A stretch of DNA of 64,000 nt from Cardinalis cardinalis (lineage: Eukaryota; Chordata; Aves; Passeriformes; Cardinalidae): the NCBI GenBank assembly GCA_014549065.1, contig JACDOX010000061.1, positions 3,033,363 through 3,097,362 on the forward strand, written 5' to 3'. The notes below the pieces were generated by a model. That model worked only from the letters and a program-made list of their open reading frames with translations, was not told the DNA's origin and did no database searches. Made by a program: the position numbers and the translations under genes. This document shows positions 50,601 through 62,687 of this stretch, in pieces. Each line of letters starts with the position of its first letter. Position 1 is the stretch's first letter.

Positions 50601-53600
50601 CCAGCACTTAGCAGCAGTAGCACAGGAATTGATTTCAGCAGAAGCAGACAATTTCCTAAATTATTAATGTTAATAGTGGACAAACCACAGGACACAAGCA
50701 AAAATATACAGAACAAAGAGCTGAGGAAAAGCAAGAGGATCAGGGCAGCCAGAATCATCAGGGTGATGAGAGACAGAACAAGGATAGAAAGAGATATGTC
50801 CTGCATAACTGGGACCAAAATGGAGCACACACAGAGAAGGTTTTGGGAAAATCCAAAAGCAAAGCAGTGCACCCCTTGGAGAGATTCCCAATTGCTATGG
50901 ATACATGCACTGTTATTATCAGGGTTTTATAACAAGAAGCTCACACGCAGAAATTTCTACATAATGAAAGATCAGNGCCCCATGCCTGCATTAGAAACAT
51001 GCTGGGGGGCAGGGGAGACTCCTGTGCTGTCCCCATCCTGTGCCCTGCCTCAGGGGTGGTCCCTGAGGTTGCCCAGTCCCTATGACACAGGGTAGCTCCT
51101 TGCCAGCCTGCCTGGCATGCCCTAGTTGTGTTTCTCAGAACCCCTCCGTGTTTTCAGCTGATTTGCTTTGACATCAGCAGCCGGCAAGAAGTTCTCTGTG
51201 TCGGGGAGCGTGGGAGTGCTATGTGACACCTTAATCATGCTAAACAGGAACACACATTCAGATTTCCTCGGCATTTCAAAGAAATGTGATTTCCTTTGTG
51301 CTGCAAAGAAAGAGTCGACTTGATTGCGACTCTCTGTGGAGATCAGCTCTGGTGCCTGTGAATTAGGGTGCCAGGATCTCATTCTGGGAAAAAGAGGGAG
51401 ATAAAACACACCAGGCTTTTGAACTGCAGCTATTAGGTTTAAGTTTCTTGCTAGTAAATGGGGTTAATTTCGAGGAGACCTGTTTAATTTAATTGGCCAA
51501 CGTATCAAGAAATCAGATTTTGTTAAAAATTAAAATTTGCATACAGTCAAAGTACCATATCATACTGAAATATATATACTGAAATATACTGAATCCCAAC
51601 TTTGGAAACAGTTATTAGTCGTTTAGCACAGGCATGGGAAACTAATGCAAAGTCCAAATGAGTGATTCACTTTTAAACTTATTTCTCCTCTCTGTATGAG
51701 TGACAAATACTTAAAATCTCAGCGAAGACTCAACTAGAGATGAATGTAAATGAGTACAGATATAAGTGAGCATTTGCTGACCCAGATGAAATGAAATAAT
51801 GGTAGGGAGGAATCATGAGACACCTGCTAGCACAGGGCCCAGTGAAGAGTGATGGTGGCGTAGGGTGGGATTTCATAGCTGGTGTTATTTGTGCTATGTG
51901 GCAAGGCCATTGGGAGAGCTGGATGTGCTGGTGTGTTCATTCTGCTGACAGCCTCACTTGCTCAGCTTTGCTCATCTGGATGTACAGGACTGCTTGGATG
52001 CTCAACATGAAAATGCTTCTCATTTTTTGTGATTTAGGAGATAACCTTAAAAACAGTACATTTGGTAAACTACCACTCCTGGTAATAAGCAAAACTCCCG
52101 TTGGATCTGATAAATGAATTTGAATGATTATGCTCAATTTAGCAAAGCACTGTGCTCCTGCTGGATATGTTCCCAAAGCATGGGACTGAAAAGTAGTACT
52201 GCCCAGGAGCCCCTGTCAGGGGCACTGAGGTTTGCCGTGGCATTTGCCACACGCGTGGTAATTGTTGCTACCCAAATGTTTCAGTTTTCAGCACCAAATT
52301 AACTGTTGCCTAACCTTATTCACATAGCGTGCAAAAAAAGTAGGTCACTCAAGGCAGCAGGTATTGCTGGGCTTGGAAATCCACTTCTGCACATTCACAG
52401 TTCAGCAGCTCCTCTAGAGGAGGGATCACGTCTGCTGTCACCAGCTCCTACCGAGCTGCTGCCTCAAAAGAGCAGTGACGTGCATTCCTCTCCCCCGTGT
52501 AATGTGAGGGTGCTTTTCCTTTCCCAGGTGGGCTGCTCTGAGACAGGGAATGTCCCCTCCCATCTTCAGTGGCAATGATCTTCCTGTTTTAATTGAGAGC
52601 TAATAATAATCTCACCTTGCTCTCTGAATCGGGGTCTGGATTTCCAGTCTCAGACTAGAAAATTACATCTTTGCTCAAGGGAAGGTGGAAGGAGGATGGA
52701 TTTCTCTTCCCATGCCTTGGTCTCCTGTTCCTCTGTGATGTTGCAAAAGCCAGGAGCTGCCCAGGATCANGATAAGCCCTGCTCCCTGTGGCTGCCAAGG
52801 GCTGCTGGGCTGCACGGTGGTGTCCCCATGGAGGTGGCCCAGGAGCTGGCTGCTGGTGGAGCAGCCCTGCCCTGGAAAGCAGGACAGAACAGAGTGGCAG
52901 AAGCAGGGTGGGCTTGTCCTGTGAGCCTCTAAAGAGGAGTACAGCATTGGATTGACAACACTGGATGTTTGTCCACGATGAGCTGCTCTTTCCCACGGTG
53001 CTCAGGCATTCTCCTCAGGGGCATTGAGGCAGTTTGCATGATCAGTTCTTGGCACCCAACCCCTAATAGTTTGTGTTCTGAATCCTGCCTGCTGGGCTGG
53101 GGTTACCTGCCCTGGTCATCTGCAGGAAAGCAGACCCAGGCAGGACCTTTCTGCAGCTCCCTCACTGCATTGCTCACAGTCCCACACCCAAATGGGTTTC
53201 TCTCACCTCGTGCTCTTGCTGTATTTAAGTCTCCACATTTTGTGCCTGGCTGCTGGCCTGGGTGGCTGGAGGCAGACCTGTGATGGCAAACAGCAAAGGG
53301 TTCTTGTTCCCTCAGTTACAGCGCATCCACTGGCAATGTGGTACAGGCTGGAAGGCAGCCACTGCTCCTTCTCCCTGGGTGCAGCAAGGGGCTCTCCCCC
53401 ATCCATTTGTCAAATCAATGTTNTTTTAGAGCCGGGGTTAAGCAGTCACATAGAATTACCTGTGTAAAAATACAGTGCAGGGAATGTTAGCTAAGCTCCA
53501 CTNAGATCACTGCAGATGTGTTATTTTGGGACACATTCATACTGTGCAGTCCTTATTCAGACGAAACTGCAATTGACGTAATTTTTTCCATAATGTTGCT

Positions 53601-55119
53601 TTTATTTGAAATCATATCTATACATCTTGTACAAATCAAACTAATAATAAGCATTTCCATGTCAGCCTCTACTTATGGATTCATTTTGGAATTTAGTTTA
53701 TAGACATGATTTGACTTCAGTGGGATTTATGTCCCTAAAAGGACTGCAGCAACAGGGTACAAATGCTAGAAAGTGGCTTTTTGTCTATAATTCAACATAT
53801 TTGTTTGTGGAACCCTGAACAGTGTTCTAATCTTCCATCTGNAAACTGCCTTGTCACCTCTTGATTTACAGTATTTTCCTTTGCCTTGCCTCTCTACGAC
53901 TCAGTATTTCTTACAAGGCAGATATTGTCAAATCTCTTTCTTGAAACATATAATAACCACCTTTTGTATCGAACAGGCATATAAATTACTCAGCTTATAT
54001 GACAGAACAGAAAATAAAGAGTTGAGTATCTGGCAGAGATGCTGAAGAGTGATGTTATTATAACCTTACTGTGAAAGATTTGCCAGCAGAAAGTTACATA
54101 TCCGTGAGGTAATCAACGACAATATTCCCTTTATTACAGCAAATACCAGAAAAGATTATTGTAGGGTGAATTTCCAGATAAATCACTACTCTCTTATTGG
54201 GATGTTCAGTAGCCATTCTTGTGTAGCACAGATGGGATTCAGAGCTTAAACAGACCCCAGGCAATGAGAGCCACATGANCACAGGAGTTGCCTATCAGTG
54301 TAACAGATGTATTATTCAGATCTTCTTGGGAATTTTCCCAAGATGTTTGTTTTTTAGTGGGAAATAGTGTTCCTGCAGAATTAATATCTCACAGATTTTC
54401 AAATTTTCCTTCATGAAAATTACACCAGGAATGGATCAGGTATTTCAGGGTAGAATGGTCCAGATGAAGCCAAATCACAGTGCTTGGCTTGGAGCAGTTT
54501 CAAACAACCACCCATCCTTGCCTGAGCTGCCGACAGATGTATGGGATTTGTGTTTGGATGCTTTGTCCCTCCAGCTCCTGCAAACAGGCTTGGCTCATCT
54601 TCTGGCTGAAGAAGGGCATCCACCCTGGCAGCCACATGTCCCTGGGCAAAGAGGTGCAAGGAAGCAGAATGCACCCTTGTAGAAAAAAGCTGAAGATTTT
54701 GCTTGACAGGGGAAAAGATTACTGGGTTGAGAGGCAGCTTAGAGAAAAGCATCAGTGTCAGCCTCTCCATGCCCTGCCTGTGGCTCAAACTGCTCAGCCC
54801 TCTTTAAGCCTCAGAACCGAGCAAGGGTAATGAGGACAGGTGCAAGGGTAATCAGGACAGCCCAACACAGACACGGTAGAGAAGCCCAAAGCATCCGTCC
54901 TTGCTGCCTGGCTNTATCCCGAAGCAACCCCATTACCCAGGGCACGGTGGGAATGGCCAGCCCTGCCCTGAGCATCACCTGCAGCNCCCGATCAATAACG
55001 AGCAGCATTACCGCCAGCGCTTTCTGCTTGATTTATCGCTGCTTGGAAACANCAGCTGACTTTGGATGGAGCCTTCGGATCAACCGGGCTGAAGTGGAAG
55101 AAAAAAGAGCTGAAAGCCC
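47691..55119. other. Intergenic sequence, no gene recognised
   Basis: Mixed-composition DNA without recognised genes. The overlapping ORFs at 50549-50872 (minus, hydrophobic) and 50589-51095 (plus) lack family similarity. 51120-51420 has an odd composition and a small inverted repeat (AGAGTCG…CGACTCT, 51311-51333). No CR1 or MIR was recognised. Confidence 0.65.
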
Positions 55120-55385
55120 TTGGTCGCCGTTTATTCGCGGCTAGGATTTGGTGCACGGCTCCATCTCTTGGCGACTGCTCGGCAGCGCTGGGGTTTGGCC
55201 CCGCAGGGTGGGAACGGCAGCGTTTCCTTCGCTGAGCGTCGCCAAATCAAACAGGCTTTGATTTGGAAATCAGAGTCAGGTGCAGCCGCAATCTCGCTGT
55301 TGAGCTTTTTCTGCTTAAGGGGTGAAAGTCGCTCACGGGCTTTGGCTGCTCGGTATCCTTTCCCCTCTCTGCGCTGTTAGGTGGG
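55120..55385. promoter_or_regulatory. CpG-rich patch, left half
   Basis: About twenty CpGs in 265 bp (ggtcgccg, attcgcgg, ggcgactgctcggcagcgc, cgctgagcgtcgcc, gtcgctcacggg). It ends at a donor-like TGG/gtgagt at 55384-55390. Together with the patch at 55590 it is the best candidate CpG-island promoter in the non-coding half, plausibly linked to PLCG2 on the right or to a non-coding RNA. No direct evidence of transcription. Confidence 0.5.
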
Positions 55386-55395
55386 TGAGTATCCT

Positions 55396-55540
55396 GGANT
55401 CAGCTTGGAAAAGCCCGCTAAGATCCTCGAGTCCAAACATTAGCCCAGCNCTGCCAAGCCCACCACTGCACCACGTCCCCAAGAGCCGCATCTGCACATC
55501 TTGTAACTCCCTCCAGGGATGGGGACTCCATCGCANAAGT
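55396..55540 (-). mobile_element. CR1 LINE 3' fragment between CpG-rich patches
   Basis: On the plus strand, 'gatcctcgagtccaaacatt', 'ctgccaagcccaccactgca', 'ccacgtccccaagagccgca', 'tctgcacatcttgtaactcc' and 'ctccagggatggggactcca' match the reverse complement of a CR1 3' end. Only about 145 bp are present. It is a different CR1 subtype from the copy at 32.9 kb, judged by the 'ctgccaagcccaccactgcacca' block. Confidence 0.88.
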
Positions 55541-55589
55541 TTAAAAGTGTTTTTCCCTCAAGAAAAACTTATTTATGGTCTGATTCTCC

Positions 55590-55885
55590 GGACACAGGTT
55601 CCTCTCAGGCTCCGCATCCCGTGGGACGTCCGGGGCGGATGGCAGGAGCGCCTGTGGTTGCCGGCAGGGGCCGGGACACTCGGGGACCGCTCCCGCCGTG
55701 TCCCCGCAGAGCCCGCACACGCTCCCGTCCCGCAATCTCTGCTGCCCTCGCATGGCGCGTCTAGGAAAGGAAACGAGCCGGGTTTGGGCACATTCGGGTT
55801 TGAAGGGACATGTGCCATCAGTGACCGCCACTGCGGGCTCGCAGGCAGTCTGGCGGGTGCTGATGGTCNTGACCCTTTCCGCGGT
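55590..55885. promoter_or_regulatory. CpG-rich patch, right half (CpG-island-like)
   Basis: This is the densest CpG stretch of the right half of the window: gtccggggcgg, ggccggg, ctcccgccg, ccccgc, catggcgcgtc, acgagccggg, ccgcggt. High GC and many CpGs are typical of an avian promoter island. The ORFs over it on both strands (55322-55903, 55541-55893) are probably by-products of composition. Which gene it serves is unknown. Confidence 0.55.
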
Positions 55886-58389
55886 AATAACACTGAAAAT
55901 TGATCGTCCTGGACTTTGTCACATTCAAAGCCGTGTTCAGTAATAAACCTGAGCTTCTCTAGGAACGGTCTTGAAATACAGACCTAACAAGCCAAGCCAT
56001 CAATCTGCATGTGTCCAGGCAGGGAGTCCTTGTCTGCTCTTTGGTAAGCGGTTTCTTTCTTTATAATGTCATTTTGTTCTTAACTAACGCTCTCCATCCA
56101 AGGTTATCAGGAATCTAATCAGCTAGACTTCCCAAGAACAAATCATTACCTGGCAAAATACTACTCATCCTGAAGACCAAACACAGCCTTGAGCCCTGCC
56201 TTGAATAGGTATTAAAGAAGGCTGTTCCAACCCGATGGTAAGAATAAAAATTTCTTTTGCATTAGGGTCTTACTGCAGTTACTAGAATTAATTGTATTTT
56301 ATAAAAGTATCAGATTATAGCTCTATCTATGAAGAAAGTCTGAATAGACTCTGCTTCTCAGCTGTGAGAAACTCTGGTGCTCTGAGTTTCTCATACTCAG
56401 TACCTTTCCTAGCTATAAATTTGTAGACCTTTGCTTTCATTTTGTTTAAGCTTAATTTTAATACAAGACTGTTCTTACTGTTCACTCCCTGTGCGTAAAT
56501 CCCATGGTGATAGCTGCAGTGTTTTGCACACCTGTGTGCCTGCTCTTGTGGCAGTTACCAAACCTCAAGTAAGCTCATTGTACAAGGGACAGTAACTACA
56601 GCATGCAAAGGACTGAACGTGCTGCCCCATGGGATGTGTGCCATATGCAAATATGGGTCACATGTGCAAGAGCAGATTTGAGAAGATAAGCTGCTAAACT
56701 GGCCTATCTCTGGGAGAAAGTCAGGCTGGCAGACTGAAACAGCTGAGCTAATAGCTAAACTCATCTTTAATCCATCTTTGCTGTAAACTATCCAGAAAGA
56801 GATCACCAGGCACTAAGTAGCCTGTGTGGATGAGGTAAACCGTAAAACCTGAGAAAAATCATTGGGAAACTGGGAAAGTAATAATTTTGAAACATCAAAA
56901 CTACTGGAATTGTATAATTGCATCCAGTGCAAGGCTGNTGGTGTGTCTGGAGGTGACTTTGCTGATGCAGTTGGATTTAGTTGCTCCCTTATGAATCCCC
57001 TTTGAAANAGACCAGTTGAAAAGACCCAGTGGGTGTGTAGCATGAAGAGGCACTTAGGAGCCAAGCCAGAAACTTGTACAATTTCACTGAGCAACNTTTC
57101 TCCTAAATGAATCCTGAGCAGAAAGTCTGCTAATACTGGATGTGGGCAGTGAGTGGCATCGTGGTATCACAGAAGAAGNAGCAGAGCAACAAACTAAGAG
57201 CATTAGACACAGCAGAGGAACAGATAAGAGGCTGAGCAGGGGAAATGTTCAGGATGGGGATCCTACCTGTGTTTAGTGCTCTGTTCANATGCCCACACAT
57301 GATAAGTTTTATACACTGCAGCTTATGGAAATAAGTACCATTGAGCAGAGAATCTTGTGCTGCTCCTTCATCTCTGCCCTGCAGCTCCCTGCAGGAAAAG
57401 CNTCTCTCCTGTCTCCCCATGGACTGATGTGCCTCCTGCAGGGCTTGTAGAAATGCAGTGCACAAGGTCCTAGTGAAGGAGACACCTGGTACGTTTGGAC
57501 TCACTGAACCATCACTAGTTTGTCATTAAAAGGGAGGATGGCATAAACGGTCCTACAAGAATGCACACAAACCCTGGTATGAATAACAAAGCAGTGCCAG
57601 AGTAGCATGGATGATAGGAAAGGAGAATTTTAGGAATCTGAACCATGCAAAGATGCTTGCTGGTGTTCCTGGGTCACTGGCTTGGAACCACAGCAGCCAN
57701 GAGCTCCTGGAAGGTTTGCTGAGGGCTTCAGCTGGGAGGAGTGGAATTGGAACTGGAGCAAGTTTCCTGACTGAGACTCAGTCCACACACCACAGCCTTC
57801 TAGCTTGAGGAAGTGTAGTAGAAGGGATATGTAAATGTAATGTGACGTATATAAATAGGAATATTACTTTGGCAGTCTCTTTCTGTGTTATATCCTCAGT
57901 GGCAGCATGTATAAGTCATCAGTTCTGTTATGTTATCTGTAAGTACAGGGTAGGGCCAGTATTGTTTTAAAATTCAGTNTATCCTGCTAATTCCAAACCT
58001 CAGTGCTATAATATTGACTTTTTATTACATAATCCTTTGCCTTTGGGAAAGGAGTATAGAAATATAGAGTGTTAAAGTTGCCATCAACAACTAATGCTAT
58101 AAAATATATTTCTTTTTTGCCAACATGATTGTATCATATNGTAGCTGAAAAAATAGAGATATGAATAAATATGGTTGGCATATTGGCCTCAGAATTACAA
58201 ATTGTTTTTTCAGNGCTACACTCATGCAGATTTAGTTTTTAAGTATGGCAAGATAACTTCTGACAGCACAGATTCCATCTGGAGTAAAACAATAGCNATG
58301 TTAGCTGTAATAATGCTGTATTGGTGGAGGAGCCTTGTTGATAAATAGGGTACCACAAATACTGCATCACAAACACTGCCACCTGTATT
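55886..58389. other. Non-coding sequence, no feature recognised
   Basis: A/T-rich DNA after the CpG-rich block. No recognisable exon or repeat family. It could be intergenic or the first intron of a gene starting at the CpG patch. Confidence 0.6.
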
Positions 58390-58545
58390 CCTGATCCAAA
58401 ATCCCAGCAAAGTGAAGCATCCTCCTNCCCATTTTGCAGCTGGGGAAGGTGAAGCACAGTGACTTGCCTGAGGTCCCCAAGGAACAGCTGCAGGGCTGGG
58501 GAGAGCAGAGTGTGGCTGCAATCCCAGCAGGAACTGTGTCCTGCC
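58390..58545 (-). mobile_element. MIR/CORE-SINE-like relic, antisense
   Basis: The sequence 'cccattttgcagctggggaa', 'ggtgaagcacagtgacttgc', 'ctgaggtccccaaggaacag' and 'ctgcagggctggggagagca' follows the reverse complement of MIR (ccattttacagatgaggaaactgaggcacagag…gtgacttgcccaaggtcacacagctagtaagtggcagagctggg). It is the clearest MIR-type match in the window, about 110 bp alignable by eye. Confidence 0.8.
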
Positions 58546-61500
58546 ATGCAAACCCNGGGCTGGGCACAGCAGCTGCTGCCATGCAGGGACTCTGGTGAAG
58601 GATTGGGAAGCTCCCATTGCAATGAGGTGTTCTGATTCCTTAAAAAAAGCTCAGTGTTTTGGAGTGCTGCTGCTCTCTTGGGATGCCTGTGCAGCGCTTT
58701 CTGCAGAAAGGTGTCCCTGTCCCCTTTGTGAAAACAACCTCCACCATATTTGCAGTCCAAACAATCTGAGCACAAACAAGGAAGGAAAACAAGCAGCCGA
58801 CTGCTTTCCATTGAGTTCATGGGTTTCTCCTGGATACTTTGCAAGAGTTTTGTTTAGCCCAACTCCTGTTTCTGCCCGCAGTGATGTGAACAGAGGAGCC
58901 AGGACTGCTCTGGTGTCAGTGCAGGTGGCCCAGCTGTGGTCACACAACAGCAGCAGCTCAGGTGGGGGGGTTTGAGATGTGACCTGGTGCTGCAAAACCA
59001 CAGCACAGCCTCGGTGATGTCCTTTGGTTTATTGTTCTGCTCTTTGTTCTCAAGGTCCTGTAACAAGCCCTACAGAATAAAGAGGATCTGTTTGTTGCGT
59101 TTGGGATTTTAGGGGATCTTTTTGAACAAATCGTTGCAGCTCAGCTGCTAAAAATGTGTCTGTCATTTCTTTAAAAAGGCATTTCCTGTAAAATCAACTG
59201 GGACTGTCAGTCTGCCTGGCTCTCTTCTCATCTGCAGTAACCCAGCACTTTGGTACAAGAAGTATGGCCATTTCTTCCTTGTTTTTTCCTCAGCTAAAAC
59301 ATATCCAGAAAGACTGCTGGTTTCCTTCAGTCAGAGGGAAGACTAATTAAAAAACATATTTATTATGATGGAAGGACCAGCCTACCCCTCAAACATTCAT
59401 CTTTCCTTTTAACAGTAAATATGAAAAGGAGATAGTGTTGAACCAATGTGGTGCAGGGACTCCACACACACTGAGGAGCAACTGCAGCTTTTTTTTTTCT
59501 CTTCAGCTGATCCAAATTTTTCTGCAGAGCCTGATTTTTGACAGAGTGATTAAAAACNTTTTTGATCAAGCCTGGGAAGGCAGCAAATTTGTTCTCAGCA
59601 AACACATAAATAATGCCATGATGTCTGAAGGTCTAAAAAATATCTATAAAACATATGTCAGCAAGAAATAGCATTTCCAAGGCAGCTCTGCTCTCAACTT
59701 TTCTGTTNGAATATTGAAACAGAGATTATTAGTGTGAATTTTTAAATAATCATGGAGGTTTTATAAAAACTCATGCTTGGTGNTTCTTTTCCTGTTTGCA
59801 AAATGCTTTTTTTTTCTTTTAAGTGAATCATTAACAAATTTCTTACTCTATTTTTTTTTTGTCACATCAACTTAATATAGAGAGATATATCTTAATGTAT
59901 TTAAAGTTTTTCATAGANGTCTTGGCACAACAGATTTTTCCCTTTCTCTTTGTCAACACAAGAACGAGTTCTTTGCTGGCTGGTTGGATTTTTCATTAAC
60001 GAATTTCAAAACACACAGTACTTTGCTTAATTACAGAGTCTCTATTTTCAGCTTCCTCATCAGAAGGTAGATGTAACTGTGTAACATGCAGATTGAATTC
60101 CAGGTATTTCAGCCAATTATGCTGTTCAAGGACTACTCTTGTGAGCTTCTGAGTAGTTCTGTTGCATTAATTTTCCATACCCATTTACAGCAGTAAAGAT
60201 TATCAGCTTGTTTACTGCTAATAAGCAANGACCAGGAAAGGCCAAATTAAAAGCAGTTTTGTAACTTAAAGCGATATATCTCCAGCTGATCCTCTATTTT
60301 CCATTACCTTCAATATNCACAGTGTTAGTTTTGGATTTGTGTTTTCAGATTTTTCTTATCTCCATGGGGTGAGCTGGGGCAGAGGTGGCAAGAGGGAGAT
60401 GAGGACAGCAGAAGCAGGGACTGCCTTTTTCCACAGCAAGTGCTGGATGAAGATGTGTGTGAAACTCTAGCTTGAAACCAATTATGCCTCAGCTCTTCTC
60501 TGGTGGGAATCGAGTTAATAATAATCTCTCATTGTCTTCCTGTCCTCCTGCTGTTATCTGTGCTGCAATCCAAAGGAGCACTGGTTTTAGCTATTTAGCA
60601 TTTCTGTAATAACTGCGGCCACAGATGCAAAGTATTCCACTTAAAGTGGCATTCTTCAGAGTGAAACATGATGCTGATACCTCGGCTAGCTGTAGGTGAA
60701 CTCAAAGTTTGCATTTTTTAGCCAAAAAAAGTTTTCTTGTATGCTTTTTCTCTCTGAGAGAACCACAAAACAAAAATGCCTGTCTTTTAAATTCTCAGCC
60801 CCACACTTCCTCACTGACCCAATATGAACCACTGCTGCTCTGCACACATTATTTCCTCTCTTAAAAAAAAAAAAAGAAAAAAAATAGCCACAGTCTGACA
60901 ATACCTTGCATTTCCATTGACCTTATCTCTCATCTTCNGGGGGTAGCAAGCTGCTCTTGTCAAGAAGGGAGCTGAAAGCAGAGCAGGGCAGAGGCNGACG
61001 TGGGGTTGGAGACATCACCTCCTCCAGCCCTGTCCTTTCTCATTCTGCAGACTGATCTCCTCCCTGACATCAAAGCACCTCACTGGTGTCCACTGTCGTA
61101 GGAGGCTGGAAATATTTTGTTATATTCGTTCTGCAGTATTAAGGATGTTCTTTTGCCACCTTTTTTATCTGGCGATTTTCTTAGCAAAACCTCCTGCGGC
61201 AGCACTGCTGCTATTGCACTGCCCGCTGCTAAATCCTGGCTGTTGTCACGCTGCAAAAATCACCAAAAAGCAACTTTAGCTCTTGTCTTTGCTGTGGAAC
61301 TGAGGCTTTCCTGCCACAGCAGGGGCCAAGGTCTTCTCAGCCCACTGAAGATGTCTGTCACCAAGTCAGCAGCTCTGTGGGTTCCCTCCATCTGTGCTGC
61401 CAGACCAGGGGAAAGCTGCTGACTGGCACACACTGGGAGCAGCATTTTCTTTCTCTTCCTTAGAGGTCCTATAAGGAGCCTTTTCTCCAGTTATATTTCT

Positions 61501-62600
61501 GCATGGNTTTTTATTTTTAGTTTTCTGTATTTTCTTTTTTTGTCAAATAGTGTCATGTTTTGTTTTCATAAACGTCTCAAAAATGAACTCTGTNTTGCCA
61601 TATTCAAACTCTGCTTTGATATAAATATTTGTATTGCATTTCAGTCTGTCAAAATAGTATTTATTTCTAAATAGATTTATCTAAATAGATGTATCTATTT
61701 AGAAATATATCTAATTATAAATTCTGATTATTATTTGCATAAAAACCAATTGAAANCCGGTATTATTAATCTTCAATGTATCCACTATTTTTTAAAAAAA
61801 AAAAATGAGTGCAAATTATCAATTGTTAACAAAGTGAATCTTCTCCTAATCTATTTCCCTCCAGGGTAACAAACCAGGAGTTCTTTTCTGGTCTAGCTTT
61901 TAAATCCTAGGTTCCATACTTAAACCATTTTGTCCTGACAGCACATGGGTAAACACAAGCTGGATGTTTGCATATATATTATAAATGCATATCTCGAAAC
62001 AGATGTGAATTTTTTCAATTCTCAGGGTTTTGATTTTTTTTCTTCCTAAGGATTAAAGATATTTGACATTTTCCTAAAAGCTCAATGAGCAGATCCCTGA
62101 GACTCTTAGTGTTTGTAAAAAAAGTAATTTATAAACCCTTTGGATGCAGAAAAAGCTTAGAAAGAAAGGGCATCCCAAAAGGTTAGAAACCAGAAGGCAA
62201 ATAATTTGAAGTTTGCCTAAGACAATCAGAAACTGTTAGAATTGCTGATCTCAGGTGGGGGCATCGTTAACACATTGCCAGCTATTAATGCATGATGCGA
62301 GTGAGTGTGAAAAGGGCTCAGCCCGTGCGGGGGCTGTAAGAGGGGAGAGTCCTGCTGGCTGGGAGGGACATAGTTCAGAATTAGTGTTACACTTCTTTCT
62401 TAGAACTTTTTTTGCTTTTATTTTTTTCCCCTGTTAGCAGCAGCCATAACAAAACCTGTCCTTGCAAAGAAGTGAGTGTCATCAATGGTGACAACTTTTT
62501 TTTCTTTTAAATTTTAAATTAGCTGAAAGGCCCAGGCTGTTGAAAACTTGATTAGAGATTTTGTATGCTTAANGGGTCTTAACATTGTGCTTTTACCCAG
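58546..62600. other. Non-coding sequence, largely A/T-rich
   Basis: No gene recognised. Includes A-runs at 60863-60883 and 61792-61804, and an A/T palindrome at 61662-61707 (listed). The 78-codon frame at 59435-59671 shows no domain I recognise. Confidence 0.6.
61662..61707. repeat. A/T-rich inverted repeat
   Basis: Left arm TATTTCTAAATAGAT (61662-61676) and right arm ATCTATTTAGAAATA (61693-61707) are exact reverse complements with a 16-bp spacer. The spacer holds another 'taaatagat' unit, so overlapping hairpins are possible. Confidence 0.85.
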
Positions 62601-62687
62601 GTGGAGTCAAAGAGGAAGAAACCTCCGTTTGACACTGCCTCACTAATCTCAGCAGTGTGTCACTCATTATTCTGCACAGGATTAAAG
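62601..62687 (+). other. Candidate unassigned exon (87 bp, symmetric)
   Basis: Bounded by a good acceptor (attgtgcttttacccag) and a strong donor (AAG/gtaagc). The first frame is open for all 29 codons, starting VESKRKKPPFDTASLISAVC. I do not recognise the peptide and it does not match PLCG2 as I know it. A random 29-codon stretch is open often enough that this is only suggestive. Confidence 0.28.

Noticed and set aside
50549..51095. Overlapping 107-codon hydrophobic minus-strand ORF and 168-codon plus-strand ORF
   Set aside because: Considered as a small membrane protein or retroelement remnant, but no conserved motif is visible. The hydrophobicity of one strand mirrors the charge of the other, as expected for A-rich DNA read both ways.
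55322..55903. 193-codon ORF over the CpG-rich block
   Set aside because: Runs through a CR1 fragment and CpG-rich DNA where stops are scarce; includes n bases and no known domain.
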